NCBI RefSeq assembly: GCF_933775445.1
Contig: NC_065878.1
Span: forward strand, 10,365,395 to 10,429,394
Source: Argentina anserina
Lineage: Eukaryota; Streptophyta; Magnoliopsida; Rosales; Rosaceae
Direction of reading: 5' to 3'
DNA: 64,000 nucleotides
Part shown: positions 1 to 12,686 of the stretch, piece after piece
Numbering within the stretch: the stretch's first letter is position 1
How the letters are laid out: each line of letters opens with the position of its first letter
The notes under the pieces: model-generated
What the model was told of the DNA's origin: nothing
What the model saw: the letters and a program-made list of their open reading frames with translations, nothing else
The model's database searches: none
Program-made: the position numbers and the translations under genes

Positions 1-1251
1 GAAGACGAAAGAAGCGTAATGTAGATAATATGATGCATCCTAATGTCAAACGAACTGGAAAATAGCAACTAAAAATCAGCATATCGATATACCACACAGT
101 TTATATGAAACAATAAAATGATAGATTAAAAGATGTTCAATGGGGGGAAGATAGCACGCAGAAATTTATACATGTTTTTTTCTTTATATAAACAATTATG
201 AATTGCTGATCCAAGTACACCGGAAGTATACAAGAGCTAACCATTTAAACTGAAAATAAACTTATCTCCAATTAACTCCTCAATACTAGATGACCTTCCA
301 AATTATCATCAAACCACCATGAAGAGTGGCCACATATGAAAAAAAAAAAAGTAAATTCGCTCAATTAACCCCAGAAACAAATAAAAACAAGGGCCCAATC
401 ATAAAGTGGATAAATGTTATAACGTGTAAAATACTCAGAAAAACAATTGTCTGATTACAGCAAACCTAAATAACGTACTTGCAATAAGACCGCAAGTCTT
501 TGGCATGCGCAGCAAGCTCATTGCTAGAACAGATGGGGATGCCAAACTCGATACAAGCAAAGCACCTAGAATTTCAAAATCAGTAACAAGTCAACACCTA
601 AATTTACCAAAATCAATCGATTCCAATACCAAAATCCCTGCACCAGAACTCCAAATCTACTAAACTACTAAGCTGAACCACAATCCTAGCCCTATCTTAA
701 CAACTTCAGAAACCACAAACTCACCGAGAAAACTCCGAGGCACAACTCCTGGGAACTCCAAATGATCATACTAATAGCAAACCAAAACATCCAAAACCGA
801 GCAATTAGTCAAAACATCCAACATTTCCTCACACTGAATCAACTTCCAAAGCCAAAGAATTTACTCTTACATTGTCCAAGTTTTGCCGATGATATAGAAT
901 ATCATGCATTGCCTAAATCAAACAAATCGCAAAGTTACCAAGCAAGATTTAGCCATAGAATTAAGAACAGAGAACCAATATTCTATGCATATATACTAAA
1001 ACGATTACAGGATTAGTAATTTGATCTTAATGATAGTAAAAAGTTTCAGATTCTATCAGTTTTCTCTCGATGAGCAAAAGCAGTAAAAATCGAAGGAGGT
1101 GAAGCAAGAAGGAGAGGTTTTTTACCTGAACGTTGAAGCTTTCTTCAACCTTAGTGTAAGGGGCCATGAAGACATAAAACGCAGCTACTGATCCGAGTAG
1201 CACATCGTAGCCGAATCGCTCTAGAAATTTCGAAGACTTGAGAGAAGCCAT
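1..1251 (-). CDS. ALG12: ALG12-type dolichol-P-mannose alpha-1,6-mannosyltransferase, 5' part (runs off left edge)
   Basis: Five exons can be read on the minus strand: 1251-1126, 912-871, 770-725, 565-479 and 54-1 (continues outside). All junctions are GT/AG and keep frame. The joined reading gives about 118 residues beginning MASLKSSKFLERFGYD, with the family landmarks APYTKVEESFNVQ, AMHDILYHR, YDHLEFPGVVPR and an IRLTLGCIILSTLRFFRL stretch. These match the N-terminus of ALG12 (EBS4 in Arabidopsis), a multipass ER membrane enzyme. In that family it adds the eighth mannose to the lipid-linked N-glycan precursor and supports glycan-dependent ER quality control. The start is the ATG at 1251; the frame stays open only 12 nt further upstream, to a GTG. 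The first luminal loop carrying the conserved E-E-S region is intact. The C-terminal two thirds lie outside the window, so integrity of the whole gene cannot be judged. Confidence 0.9.
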
Positions 1252-1445
1252 TGCCTTCAACACAGTCGCTCAGAGAGAGAGAGAATAAGTAATTGGGTTT
1301 ATGAGCTGGGCCGGGATAAAAATCTTAGATTCGGGTCAAAATTTGAACCGGAATTGTAGTCAACCCTCTGCATATCAAAACCTTGTATGCTCTCACACTA
1401 GGGTTACTTTCTATCTTTATTTTTTTTATTTTTTTTATTTTTTTT

Positions 1446-3110
1446 AAGGTCACAGTTCAAAATATATTGGCATCGGGATATATATAGTTTTTTTTTTTTT
1501 GAAAAATAGAGATATTAGATATATCGAAAATATATCGGGGATATTGGAAAAAAAATATCGTTCCTCTTCCGAAATTATTTATTTATTATTATTAAATTAC
1601 ATACAAACAAATATAATTATTAATTTTATCTAGTACCAGAAAGAGGTTTTAGGTGCTTGAAAAGATGCACATTGGTCAACAAAACTACAATACTTTGCCC
1701 AAGACATACGAGTCATATAGTAGGAATTGTAATGGTTAATATGATAGTCATATATCTCTTTTGAACTACTAACAGTTTCTCCGAGAATGAGATCGTAAGG
1801 ATGACCCAACCCGATAATTGATCATAAACATCTCCAAACTGACCATAATTGTAAATAGGATGACCAGATTGATAGTTGACTTCATGTGATTCGTTTGACA
1901 TCCCACTGTGCTATGTGTCTAAACTGATAGAATCAAAATTTAAGGCAACTGAACTAACATCAAATGAGATATTTTGATCATCAATGACTCCTCTTGTCCT
2001 CCTCCTGCACCTATATCCATGATTCTCATCTTGGGTAGCATGATCAAAATTACTTTCACAAGTAAACTGCTCAAATTCTCCACATACATAAAATTGTCCA
2101 TATTCAAACCTTGTATCTCTACCACCTTGTCGACTTCCACCACTACCATCACCATTACCACCATTACCACCACCACCATTATCATCATCACTATCTGAAC
2201 AATATAGAGTTGCTACACCGCCCCACACACTAGCATTATCAAAATCATCTCCCAGGTTTCCAACTTCATCAGATAATACCTTGTTTACATCAATTCCAAA
2301 ATCAGTTGCCTTTTCTACGACATGTGCAAGAGGGTTGTCATTTTCATCATCGAGGTGTGCATGCATAATCCAATCATAAAGAGGATCAATGTCATTCTGA
2401 AGTGGTTAACTAGCAACATGAAGTAGATTGATATAGTTGTTTTCATTGATCACATTATCCTTTGTTCGTTTATCACGTAGTCGTAACTTCATGTTGTAGT
2501 AGTAGTATACGAGTTTTTCCAACTTCTGATCTGCAAGACGGTTCCTTTACTTTGTATGAATAAGAGCAAAAGTACTCCACTTTCTTTCACAAGCAGAAGA
2601 GAAAGCCGTTTGTGCTAAAGTACGCATGGCAAATTTCAGTATTATTATCCTTCTATGATGGGTTCACGGGTTGCTAGCAATCTATGAAGGTATGAGGGAA
2701 CTTCTAGGAGACAAAGACTACAATGTGACTCATGTTTTCTTACTTTCCCTAATAGTGCTCGAGGAGAACACTCATTATCTAGATATCATGTGAGAGGACG
2801 TCAAGGAGATAAAGATTACTACTTTGTCTATATTCATCAAGAAGAACACTTGTTACTAAAATTATGGATATTCTCTTATGATCTTCATGAGAGTGTGAGA
2901 CTACGTTGTGACATTTTATTTTGGATTCCCTCAAGGTTAAGGAGAGCACTGGTCACTGATATGACTTGACTTTTAAGAGTTAAGACTTGAACTTTCACTC
3001 CTCATCTCGATATCTTTTACGAAAAATTAAAAATTAGCCGATTGAATGACTACTCTTCTAGTCTTATTTTTTATATCCCTCGAGGTTCGAGGTGATTAAT
3101 TAGAAATATG
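1446..3110 (-). mobile_element. Degraded hAT transposon, family A copy 1 (minus orientation)
   Basis: The left end, read from the minus strand, finishes with the family terminus (a GTTCAAAATAT-type motif near 1455-1470, slightly rearranged). The right boundary is approximate: recognisable homology to the other copies at 56.3 kb and 58.1 kb runs to about 3105 (a CCTCGAG...GATTAATTAG block). Internally it holds the C-terminal end of a hAT transposase (see the separate pseudogene entry). This is the most complete of the three family copies for coding sequence. No matching 8-bp target duplication was found. Confidence 0.7.
1713..2640 (-). pseudogene. hAT transposase C-terminal dimerisation region, broken
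   Basis: Read on the minus strand from about 2640 downward, the translation contains AQTAFSSACERKWSTFALIH, then RNRLADQKLEKLVYYYYNMK. This is the signature of the hAT C-terminal dimerisation region of plant transposases. It continues into a 151-residue open stretch (2366-1911) with LYDWIMHAHLDD just upstream and a Gly/Asp-rich tail, and into a further 62-residue stretch (1901-1713). At least two stop codons interrupt the frame (after the IHTK segment and before PLQNDID). The N-terminal BED finger and catalytic DDE region are not visible. The gene cannot encode a working transposase. Confidence 0.75.
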
Positions 3111-3366
3111 AAAAAAAAATCCAGATGAGAGACAGAAACAGAGAGAAGACGAACTTTTTTTTATCAATTTCATTTAATAATGTCTCTTTGACTTGCACGT
3201 GCCTAACACCTTCACACTATGCTGGACATTCTTTTGTTTGAATTTTGAAATGAAGCTTTAATATTGCTATAATCAAAGATAATCATGGTTTAGAAAATAA
3301 GTTATTAATAGTTATCCAGTTATTTTAATACTAGATAAAATAATTAAAAAATAAAATATAAAAATA

Positions 3367-3512
3367 GTATATAATATATATATATATATATATATATTAT
3401 TCCGACGCTTCCAAAACGCACCCGTTTCCTTAATTTTTGAAAGAAAAAAAACGCTTCCGCATTTCCAAACGCTTCTGTGTTTCCAAACGCTTCTGCGTTT
3501 CCAAACGCTTTA
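3367..3512. repeat. AT microsatellite followed by short tandem repeat
   Basis: A TA-dinucleotide run occupies about 3371-3398. At about 3449-3512 a unit of roughly 16-18 bp (TTTCCAAACGCTTCTGCG) recurs about three and a half times with single-base differences. It produces short open frames on both strands with no family resemblance. No gene is evident around it. Confidence 0.7.
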
Positions 3513-3529
3513 CTTCCACATACCCGCAC

Positions 3530-3990
3530 CCGATTCCATGCACCCTAGGTACTACCCACCAATCGTCGGACCACCCTAGGATAAAAGTGAATTTGAAGCT
3601 TTATCTTACTCAATTAATCTTAAATGGAATCCAATATCTCTTCCTCAATAGGGATAAAGTTTAAATTGAAAAAGATAGAAGGTGACCAAGCTATAGCTTA
3701 GGTAGCTTCCAAAGTAACAAAGTAGCCAGATGCCAGTTTGGACTAAGATCATTAGTCTATACGGTAAATATTAAACGTATCAGAAACATCTGCTTTTTAC
3801 ATCATTTGATTACAAGCAATGGTGCAGAGAAGAGCAATTTATACCACCAAAGAAAAAGAAGAGTGGTTTGCACGACTCTTTCCGTCATTGCTCCTAAATG
3901 GCAAAGGTGGCATCTACATAAACTTCACTTCCAAGCAACCACTCCTCAAAGCTTATAAAAAGCTCAACTGAAGCAAAGAGAGCTTCAACT

Positions 3991-4028
<38 letters not shown>

Positions 4029-5386
4029 GTACTTAGAATAGTTAAAAGGATACATATATGTACATGGCACCCATTACTACCATTCTCTGGTTCATTTTCT
4101 CCGAGATAGTTGTACAGGCCTACAGTCCACAACTTCAGTTCAGAAACCATCATCCGAATACCACCCTTGGGTACTACTTCTATGTACACCCTTGGGCACT
4201 ACTTCTATGTACACCCTTGGGCTATTGTACTAAATATTTTGTAATATATATGCTGCGATCTTGGTGTTCAATCGAATCATATACATAATTCTTCTACTTC
4301 TGGAAAGGTTATGTTTATTTCTGCAGGTGGATTTCTGAGTTAAGCAATAATGATTCTATCGCCAATTAGAAATTTAGAATCACAAATGCCACTCTTGGTT
4401 ATGTATATATTAACTAGTTAGTCATTACATTTTATATATACAAGATCATAATTGGAATAGAAAATGAATCAACTTTCATTTTATCTTGGTTGAATAGACG
4501 GGCAAAGTTACTTTTAGCATACCGGCCAGTATAGTGATGATCAAGCTAGAGTTAAATTCTGGTGTACTTTTTACAGAAACCGGCCATTTTTATAGTTATA
4601 GACTTTCTGGTGTTCTGAGTTATAAATGTCGAGTTTAGGTGCAAGTACAATGTCTCTTTAATAAAGCACATTGATATCAAAAGCAAAGAGGTAGCCTAGT
4701 CACATCCTAGTTAGTTAAGCCAACTGATCATATATATGGTGTAAAGACTAAATGCATGCCAAATTGCCAAATGCCAATGCCCATTGTCATAGTTATTTGT
4801 CTGAATTAATTTACAGTAATTCTGATATCTATATACTTAATTAGTATCGCATCAAATTGAATGGTATATTAATACCGCAAATACGTACTATCAGTCATAT
4901 ATCACTATATACAAAGCCAGAGCCCCATCAGTTTAAGAAAAAGTAACCTTTTGTATAAGCATAGGTAACTAATTAATAAACTTCATAATTAGCAAGAAAA
5001 AGAAATCGTGTGGAGCAAGTTGCTAAATATTAGCTGTAACCCAGATTATGAGGAGCAATTTACTAATCATCTGCTGTAACCCAAGTTAATAATTTTGACA
5101 CAAGAACAATTAAACGGCTAATTGACTCCACGTGTCAAATATACGATTGTCCACGTAATTTTCATAACACCTAAATCAGTGGCTAAATGTGCCGCTTCAG
5201 TATTTCACGAGTCCAAACTGCCCTCAATCCAACAGGATAAAGAGCGCCCAAAACAATAAGGCGGTTCTGTAAATACAGAGATTATGTGAGGGTAGTGTCC
5301 TTATTATTGTCCTCCCCGCCCCTTTGTTCAAAACGGAGACGGTCAATACTCTCTTGACTAAAAACTTGTGAGAGGACGCAGAGACG
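3530..5386. other. Intergenic stretch upstream of the SNF2 gene
   Basis: No coding region is recognised. It contains a CT dinucleotide run at about 3995-4026 and a 25-bp direct duplication (CTTGGG-ACTACTTCTATGTACACC type) at about 4168-4216. The last few hundred bases before 5387 presumably hold the promoter and leader of the chromatin remodeller gene, but no specific element can be assigned with confidence. Confidence 0.5.
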
Positions 5387-8300
5387 ATGAATAATTACGA
5401 GAAGCGGCTCAGAGCCGCGGCGGAGATCATACTCGCCGACGACGCACGCGCCGGAGACGCGCGTTTCAGCGCCCAAGAGCTCGGCGTGACGGCGACGCTG
5501 AAGCCTCACCAAGTCGAAGGCGTCTCGTGGCTCATACGGCGGTATAATCTCGGCGTCAACGTCGTCCTCGGTAAGGGCCTTTCCGTAATTTCTCAACTCT
5601 CCGGCGTGTTTTTGGTTCCCCGTAAAGATTAAGAATGAGTTCAATTTTTGGTTTTTGCAGGAGATGAGGTATTAACTCTCGCTCTATCCAAGTCTTCGTC
5701 TCTACGGTGATTTCGTTTTTAATCGAATCTGATAATGTGAAGTTTAGTGACGATTTTATGTTAATGAAGTAGTTAAACGAGGTTTTGCATTAGATTTTGA
5801 TATGATTGCATATCAATTTAGTTTTAGAGAGGAAAATGTCAGTAATTTGCAATGTTTTCGGTTCATGATGAGAATTTCGAGAGGTTAGTCCAATGCAGTG
5901 AGAAGAGATAGTTGAGGCTTTTCGATTTCTGTTGCAAGATGGTTCAACCATGAATATTCGGTAATTAATAGGGATTTAGGTTGATCACATGAATTTAATG
6001 GAGAATGCCTACTAGCTTAGCAGGTGAAGTCCTTTAGTTTATAATGTCAGTTGAGCACAATGTTTTTAATGATAAATTTTAGGAGGAGAAATATCATGTA
6101 GGGAGAAGAGATACTTGAGGCTTTTCAATATCTGTCGCAAGTTGGTTCAAGTATGACTGTGTGGTAATTGTTAGGGTTTTAGGTCTGATATCATGATTTT
6201 AGAGTAAGGTTCCTGCTGGCTTTGTTGGTAAACTTCTTTGGCGAAGTCCGCCTTCACCTGGTTCGAGAATCATGGGTTGTAGCTCCTTTTCTCTAAGCCA
6301 TAAACACAAAGTTTTAGTGAGCATGCTGGTATTGATTATTGAGGCTTGTGAAATTGACTTTGTGTTAAAATGCAACTCCTTGCAGAAAATTTAGTAGAAG
6401 TGAAGTTGTTTATTGGTTTTATACGGTATGCTTAAATGCCAGTGGATCTTTGACAGATGGGTCTGGGCAAGACTTTGCAAGCTGTCGCTTTGTTGAGCTA
6501 CTTGAAGATTCAAAAGATGTCACATGGACCATTCTGTGAGTATCTTATATGTTTTTGGTGTGAAATTATTGAGTTAGTAGCTTGGTTATCGGTCTGCTTG
6601 ATACATATAATGTATCCTAATTATTACCCAATTATCCAGTGGTGTTGTGTCCTCTAAGTGTGACTGATGGGTGGGTGACAGAGATGAAAAACTTTGCTCC
6701 AAAATTAAAAGTTGTGCGGTATGTTGGTGATAAAGAATATAGACGCAGCTTACGCAATACAATGTATGAGCATGTGAAAGCACATTCCTCAATATCTAAT
6801 GTAAGAATGCTATTTGAGAAATGGGCTATGAATGTAATTCCATTATAGTTGGACACTATAACTTATCACTGTTAGCTTTTTAGTCAGGTAATGTATAGCT
6901 CATTACACTATAGTAAACATGTATTTTGTTGATGTGTTGGCAGGTAATTTCGTTACCTTTTGATGTTCTGTTGACGACATATGACATTGCGTTGGCCGAT
7001 CAGGATTTTCTTTGTCAAATACCGTGGCACTACGCAGTAATCGATGAAGCACAAAGGCTCAAGAACCCATCCAGTGTATGTGTAATATATGTCATGTATG
7101 CCTTTTTACAATTATTTATGGAATGATATGCAATGTGGAACACTTTTCCTTATCACGAGCTGATAAAATTTAGTACAGTGAAACTTGGAAATAATCAAGC
7201 GGTAGATAGTGGGTATAATATTCAGGATATGACCGTTATAATAAAAAAATCAGGATATGACATTTTTAATCACTGACAAATATATGCTTTCAGTTTATTG
7301 TACTTTACATTTGATTGTTTAACATTTTCATAAAACAAATCTTGAGAACTTTTTCCCAATACTTGCTGACTTTTAGCATGTATATTATGTCATTTGTGAC
7401 CCTGAGTAAATTTGAGCAAAGATAGTACTTGTCTTTTGTTCTATTTTGTATATAATTTATCTGGCAAACAAATTATATGCTTTTACCTTAATAGGTTTTG
7501 TACAATGTCCTAAGAGAGCGGTATCTCATACCGAGAAGGTTACTGATGACTGGAACACCTATTCAAAACAATCTCACTGAACTGTGGGCTTTGCTGTATT
7601 TTTGTATGCCTTCAGTCTTCCTGAAACTGGATAAATTCCTGGTTACATTCAAGGAAGCTGGTGACCCTTCGTCAGGTTATCTTCTCATTTGTTATTTAGG
7701 GGTTCTGCTCATTTCTTTTCTCTACTGTGATGTAGAACCTTTGTTTCAATAAAAATATTTTGGTTAATATCTGGCTGCTGGATAGGTAATGCTCACCTTC
7801 ACACATAGGAGAAGAGTTTTCCTTTTGTTTTATTGTTCTAAATTTTTTTGTCAAAGTTACTTTTGTTATTATTGAGCAGGTAGTACAGCTGAAGTCATAA
7901 AACAACTCAAAAGTTTAAAAGGGATATTGGGGGCTTTCATGCTCAGGCGCACAAAGTCTAAGCTTATCGAAATTGGAGATCTATTCCTGCCACCCCTTAC
8001 AGAGATAACAGTGTAATTTCTCTGTCTCTTTTCTGTATAAATACTTTCAGAACATTTGGAGCCTGTTTTGTACATGTCAATATTGACTTGATAGGCTGGC
8101 ACCACTGGTCAGCTTGCAAAAGAAGGTGTACATGTCAATATTGAGGAAGGAGCTGCCTAAGCTACTTGCACTGTCTTCTGGAGGTTCAAATCATCAAACC
8201 TTACAAAATATTGTATGTTACTTTCTTTTTCTTTAATCTTAAGATTCTCTCTTTTACTTTCCTGAATGCTATATATACCAGTTGTACAACGTTTTAACTT

Positions 8301-11300
8301 ATTCGGTATACGAATTCACAATTGTGACATCAGTATAATTGTTAAATTTATCTAGGATGATCTGAGCAGTATTAGTGCTTTTGCTCTTGGAAGATGCATT
8401 TAAAAGGTCCTGTTGGGTTGTTTTATAGTTTCTCGTGTAGACAGCTGAGGTTTTGTGCAGAGTTTGAGCATATATCCTTAGTAATTTAAAGATGCTAGGA
8501 TATCTTGAAATGTTAAACTGAGTATCCTCATTTTACTTTGTCGTTGAATGTTGCCAAACTGCTATTTGTTCAATTATAATTTTGGAGAAGCACCCTCTAG
8601 TTTGCTCTTAAACGGATGCTGTCCTGTGGCAGAAACTTTGACTTTATAGAAGCAGAAGCAGAATTGTCCCAAAATATTGTAAAATGAAAAAAAGGGCAGA
8701 AAGAAAATGAAAAACCCTGAGATAGGATAGTGATCTAATTGGTGCTATCCTAGTGACATAGTAAAATTTCATATTCTAAGTTCTTGTGTCAAATATGTAA
8801 TAAGAATCTTTCAGTAATTCATTGCGTACTATAAGTACACCTGGTATAGTTATTTTTGGTATCTGTTTTTAACTATCCGATGCACTTTCCTTTACCCTTT
8901 CTTGACATACAGGTGATACAGTTAAGGAAAGCATGTAGCCATCCTTATCTCTTTCCTGGTATTGAACCAGAACCATATGAAGAGGGTGAACACCTGATTC
9001 AGGTATCCCTAATTCGTTTAAGTGCAGTGTCAAGCCTTGGGACACTATAAGTGGGTTTGGGGATTTCTCGGGTATCTAAAAGGGGGTGGGGGGAGGAAGT
9101 TAATGATTCTAAGCCTCTAACCCGGTAACCTTTGAACCAAAAAGACCTATGACTTAAGGACATAATATTTGATTAACAGAGGAAATGGTATTTGCTTCGA
9201 CTCTTGAGACGGAAAATACCTGACCTCAGTTCTAGACTTCTAGTACTTTTAATCTGCATGCTGCTCAGTTCTTAAATTTCTGTCCAACCTGTGTGTATTC
9301 ATTTCTTATGATCTGATCAGGCTAGCGGTAAACTTATGATTTTGGATCGACTTCTTCAGAAGCTGCATGAGCAGGGACACCGTGTCCTTCTCTTTGCTCA
9401 GATGACGCATACACTCGATGTTCTACAGGTTTGTTCATGGTGTTGTGTTTTTCGTGCCTTTGATTATGGATTAATGTTTCATTTGTTATTTTTAAGGTTG
9501 CCCACATTAAATAGGTTTCTACTGTCACGTGCAATGCAGGACTTTCTTGAGTTGCGTAAGTATTCATATGAGCGCCTTGATGGATCAATACGAGCAGAGG
9601 AGCGGTTTGCTGCTATAAGAAGTTTCAGCAGGCAATCAGCAAAACAAAATTTGAAGTCTCAAGCTGATCAAAATGATGCTTTTGTCTTCATGATCTCCAC
9701 TAGAGCTGGGGGTGTTGGCTTGAATCTTGTTGCCGCTGATACTGTGAGTTTTAGTAAACCCTTATGTGGCTATCATTTTGAGACCATTGTTTTTCGAAAC
9801 AATATTCAGGGTTCTGGAATTTTCTCCTACAAAGTGGAAAGAAATATGGCCAGGTCTTAATTTGCTTATCGAATCGTAAAGTTCAGATTGTTACACTTTT
9901 AAAGACTGCAAGAACAGAAGGTTTCTTCTTCTTTAATCTATCTGTGTATGCATGACAAATAATAGCGTGATCCCAGATTAGGGAGATTAAAATTTAAAAG
10001 TATATCATTGCTTCAAGTACAAAAAAAAGTATATCAGTGCTATCCTGCTTGTGTTATATTGTGATCATATAGTTGTTAGTATCTTTTAGTGTGACATTCT
10101 ATTGACCTATGACATGTGGTAGGTTATATTCTACGAGCAAGATTGGAATCCTCAGGTTGACAAGCAAGCTCTGCAGAGAGCACACAGGATTGGCCAATTA
10201 AATTCCGTACTGTCGATAAACCTAGTTACAGGACGCACTGTGGAGGAGGTGTGATCTTATACATCCTTCTTTTTCCCCTTTTTGGTCAACGAGTCCTATA
10301 TACATTGACCATCATAACTGAAGGCCTCATACACATTTCTTTCATCTGCATCCACATAGGTTATCATGAGGAGAGCAGAGAGGAAGTTGCAGCTTAGCCA
10401 TAATGTTATTGGGGATGATGTTATGGACGAGGATGGTAAAGAAACAGCAGGAGTTGAACCTAGTGACCTGCGATCTATCATATTTGGGTTACATCTCTTT
10501 GATCCCGCTGAAATCAACAATGCTGAGTGTGAAATTCCAGAATTGAATGCTTTGGCTGAGAAGGCAATTGCAGTGCGCCATAAAGAAACAGCAACCAAGG
10601 ATGAGAGGAAATTTGAGGTCAGTCAAACAGATGTATTGAGTGGACGAGATTTGGTTGTAGGAGAAAGTTCTGCTTCGCTTGGTTTGAATACTGGTTTTGA
10701 TGAAGCTTCATATCTCTCTTGGGTTGAGAAATTCAAGGAGTTACCACAAGCAAATAGCAATGAAGATATCGAAAGCAGAAGAAACTTACCCGAGGAAAGG
10801 CGTCTAAAACTTGAGGCTGCAAAAAAGAGGGCAGAGGAAAAGAAGTTATCTAAGTGGGTAGAGCTTGGCTACCAATCATTGTCTGTTGAGGACCCCATCA
10901 GTCCTGTAGATAGGGACATCATGGCCGACTCAGGTTCTGTCCATTTTGTTTATGGAGATTGTACACAACCATCAAAAGTTTGTCCCTCTGAGCCTACCAT
11001 TATTTTCAGGTAAACAAATTCTCTAAATGCCTCCTCAGAGGTGTTCTCGGTACTATGGATGGATGTCTGTGTTGACTTTTTGAGTGTGAATTTTCATTGT
11101 GTGAAAATCATGGGATGTGAGAGGCAGTTCAGTTTTCTACATGAATATACGTACTAATAGTAGATCCTGTATTATTAATCACTTGGTTCTCTAGATGTAG
11201 GATTTCTAAGATCAATAAACTTCTTCAATTTGGAATTTCTACTTTTATTCTGCATTAGTACATAGAATCACGGAATAGAATTGTTATTTTGATAATTTAA

Positions 11301-12558
11301 CTGCCACATCTGGTTACTTATTGATAATTTAAGAGATCATATCCAGGACACATTGATAATGAGCATCAATAGATGTTAAAATTTAATGGAGAGAGCATTT
11401 GTGCTTGAGAACTCATGAGAACCACGCTTATGACTGATGAGTTGCAGTCATGGGATTCCAGGGAAATATTAATCATGTTTGTTAGTCATGTACTATGCTC
11501 AAATTCCTTTATTTTTTATAATGGCTCCATCTTTGTTGGCTGTTAAGAAATTCTTTACCATCAGACACAATTCATATTTATATTTTGCAGCTGCGTTGAT
11601 GATTCTGGACAGTGGGGTCATGGAGGCATGTTTTATGCACTGGAGAAGCTATCTACTAGTGTCCCTGATGCATATCAACGAGCTTCTGAATTTGATGACC
11701 TGCATCTTAGTGATCTTCACCTTATAAGAATTTCTGGTCAGTCTTTGTCTTTCTTGAAATATACATAAGTTCAACAGAAAGCTGCTTATAGTGACGTTTG
11801 ATTATATTAGTTGCTTACACAATTCTTATATTGTTATGTACTATTTAAAGGTATACCGAGAAAGTGTCAGTAACTTGTAGCTCCAATAGACAGCATACAG
11901 AAATATGTTTAGTATTAGTGTAAATTTCCTGGTCAACAATTTATTGCTATGCAGAGGATTCAAATGAACAGCAGATGGACAGCAATCCTCCACAATGGGT
12001 GGCTTTAGCTGTTGTACAATCTTACAATCCCAGGCGTAAAGTACCCCGTAGCAAAATTTCTATTCCTGACTTAGAACATTGCTTATCAAAGGCGTCATTT
12101 TCAGCTGCTCAAAATTCTGGTAAATCTCTCATATATTCGGTTCAAAGTTGAATTTGCGTAATTGCATTTTCATTTAACCGTATGGTACATTGAAGTTCAA
12201 AGTTGAAATGCCATATCTTTGACCAAGTTTCAAATTGTTAACCTGGCGCTTGGCACGTAAAGCATGTTTTGAAGTATCTCACGTCTTTGTTTTCTGCTTT
12301 AATCCTAAAAGCCTCGATCCACATGCCGCGTATTGGGTATCAAGATGCATCAGATCGTGCAGAATGGTATACCGTGGAACGTCTTCTACGAAAATATGCT
12401 TCGATTCATGGTATAAAGATTTATGTGTAAGTTCTCTTTCTCTTCTTTTCCATTTATCTTTCTCTTCCTTCCTCCATTCTGGGTGACAGATGAACAAAAA
12501 GAACAAACAATTAATTTGTTGTAATTTCTGCAGGTATTATTATAAACGGTCATCTTGA
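5387..12558 (+). CDS. CHR10: ALC1/CHR10-like SNF2 chromatin remodeller with C-terminal macro-like domain
   Basis: Seventeen exons join into one 2625-nt frame (874 aa): 5387-5570, 5661-5668, 6457-6535, 6640-6800, 6944-7075, 7495-7675, 7880-8012, 8095-8212, 8913-9002, 9321-9428, 9540-9743, 10123-10248, 10360-11009, 11591-11736, 11955-12119, 12312-12426, 12534-12558. The N-terminal ATPase lobe has [16 protein letters not shown], Walker A GDEMGLGKT, Walker B DEAQRLKN and motif [16 protein letters not shown]. The helicase C lobe has [21 protein letters not shown] and [12 protein letters not shown] charged linker follows, and then a macro-like region ([44 protein letters not shown]) ending VYYYKRSS. 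This order is that of animal ALC1/CHD1L and plant CHR10, nuclear nucleosome-sliding ATPases; in animals the macro domain binds poly-ADP-ribose. Length is close to Arabidopsis CHR10. Exon 2 is only 8 nt. The family assignment is firm; ADP-ribose binding by the plant domain is inference. Confidence 0.95.
5661..5668 (+). other. CHR10: 8-nt micro-exon in the SNF2 gene
   Basis: Exon 1 ends in phase 1 (CTC G, then GTAAGG). Exon 3 begins ATGGGTCTGGGC. Only the 8 bases GAGATGAG at 5661-5668, flanked by TTTTTGCAG and GTATTAAC, restore the G-D-E residues of the Walker A motif GDEMGLGKT and keep frame. Exon boundaries are inferred from sequence, not from transcripts. Confidence 0.85.
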
Positions 12559-12686
12559 TGCTTTGGAGTTGGACTGGTAGATGTGGGTTTTTTGTCTTCC
12601 ACCGTTGTAGCTAATATGATTAGATCAAGTTACTGCTCCTTTGCCACATTTGTAAAAATGTGCACTACTCACTTTACCATATACTC

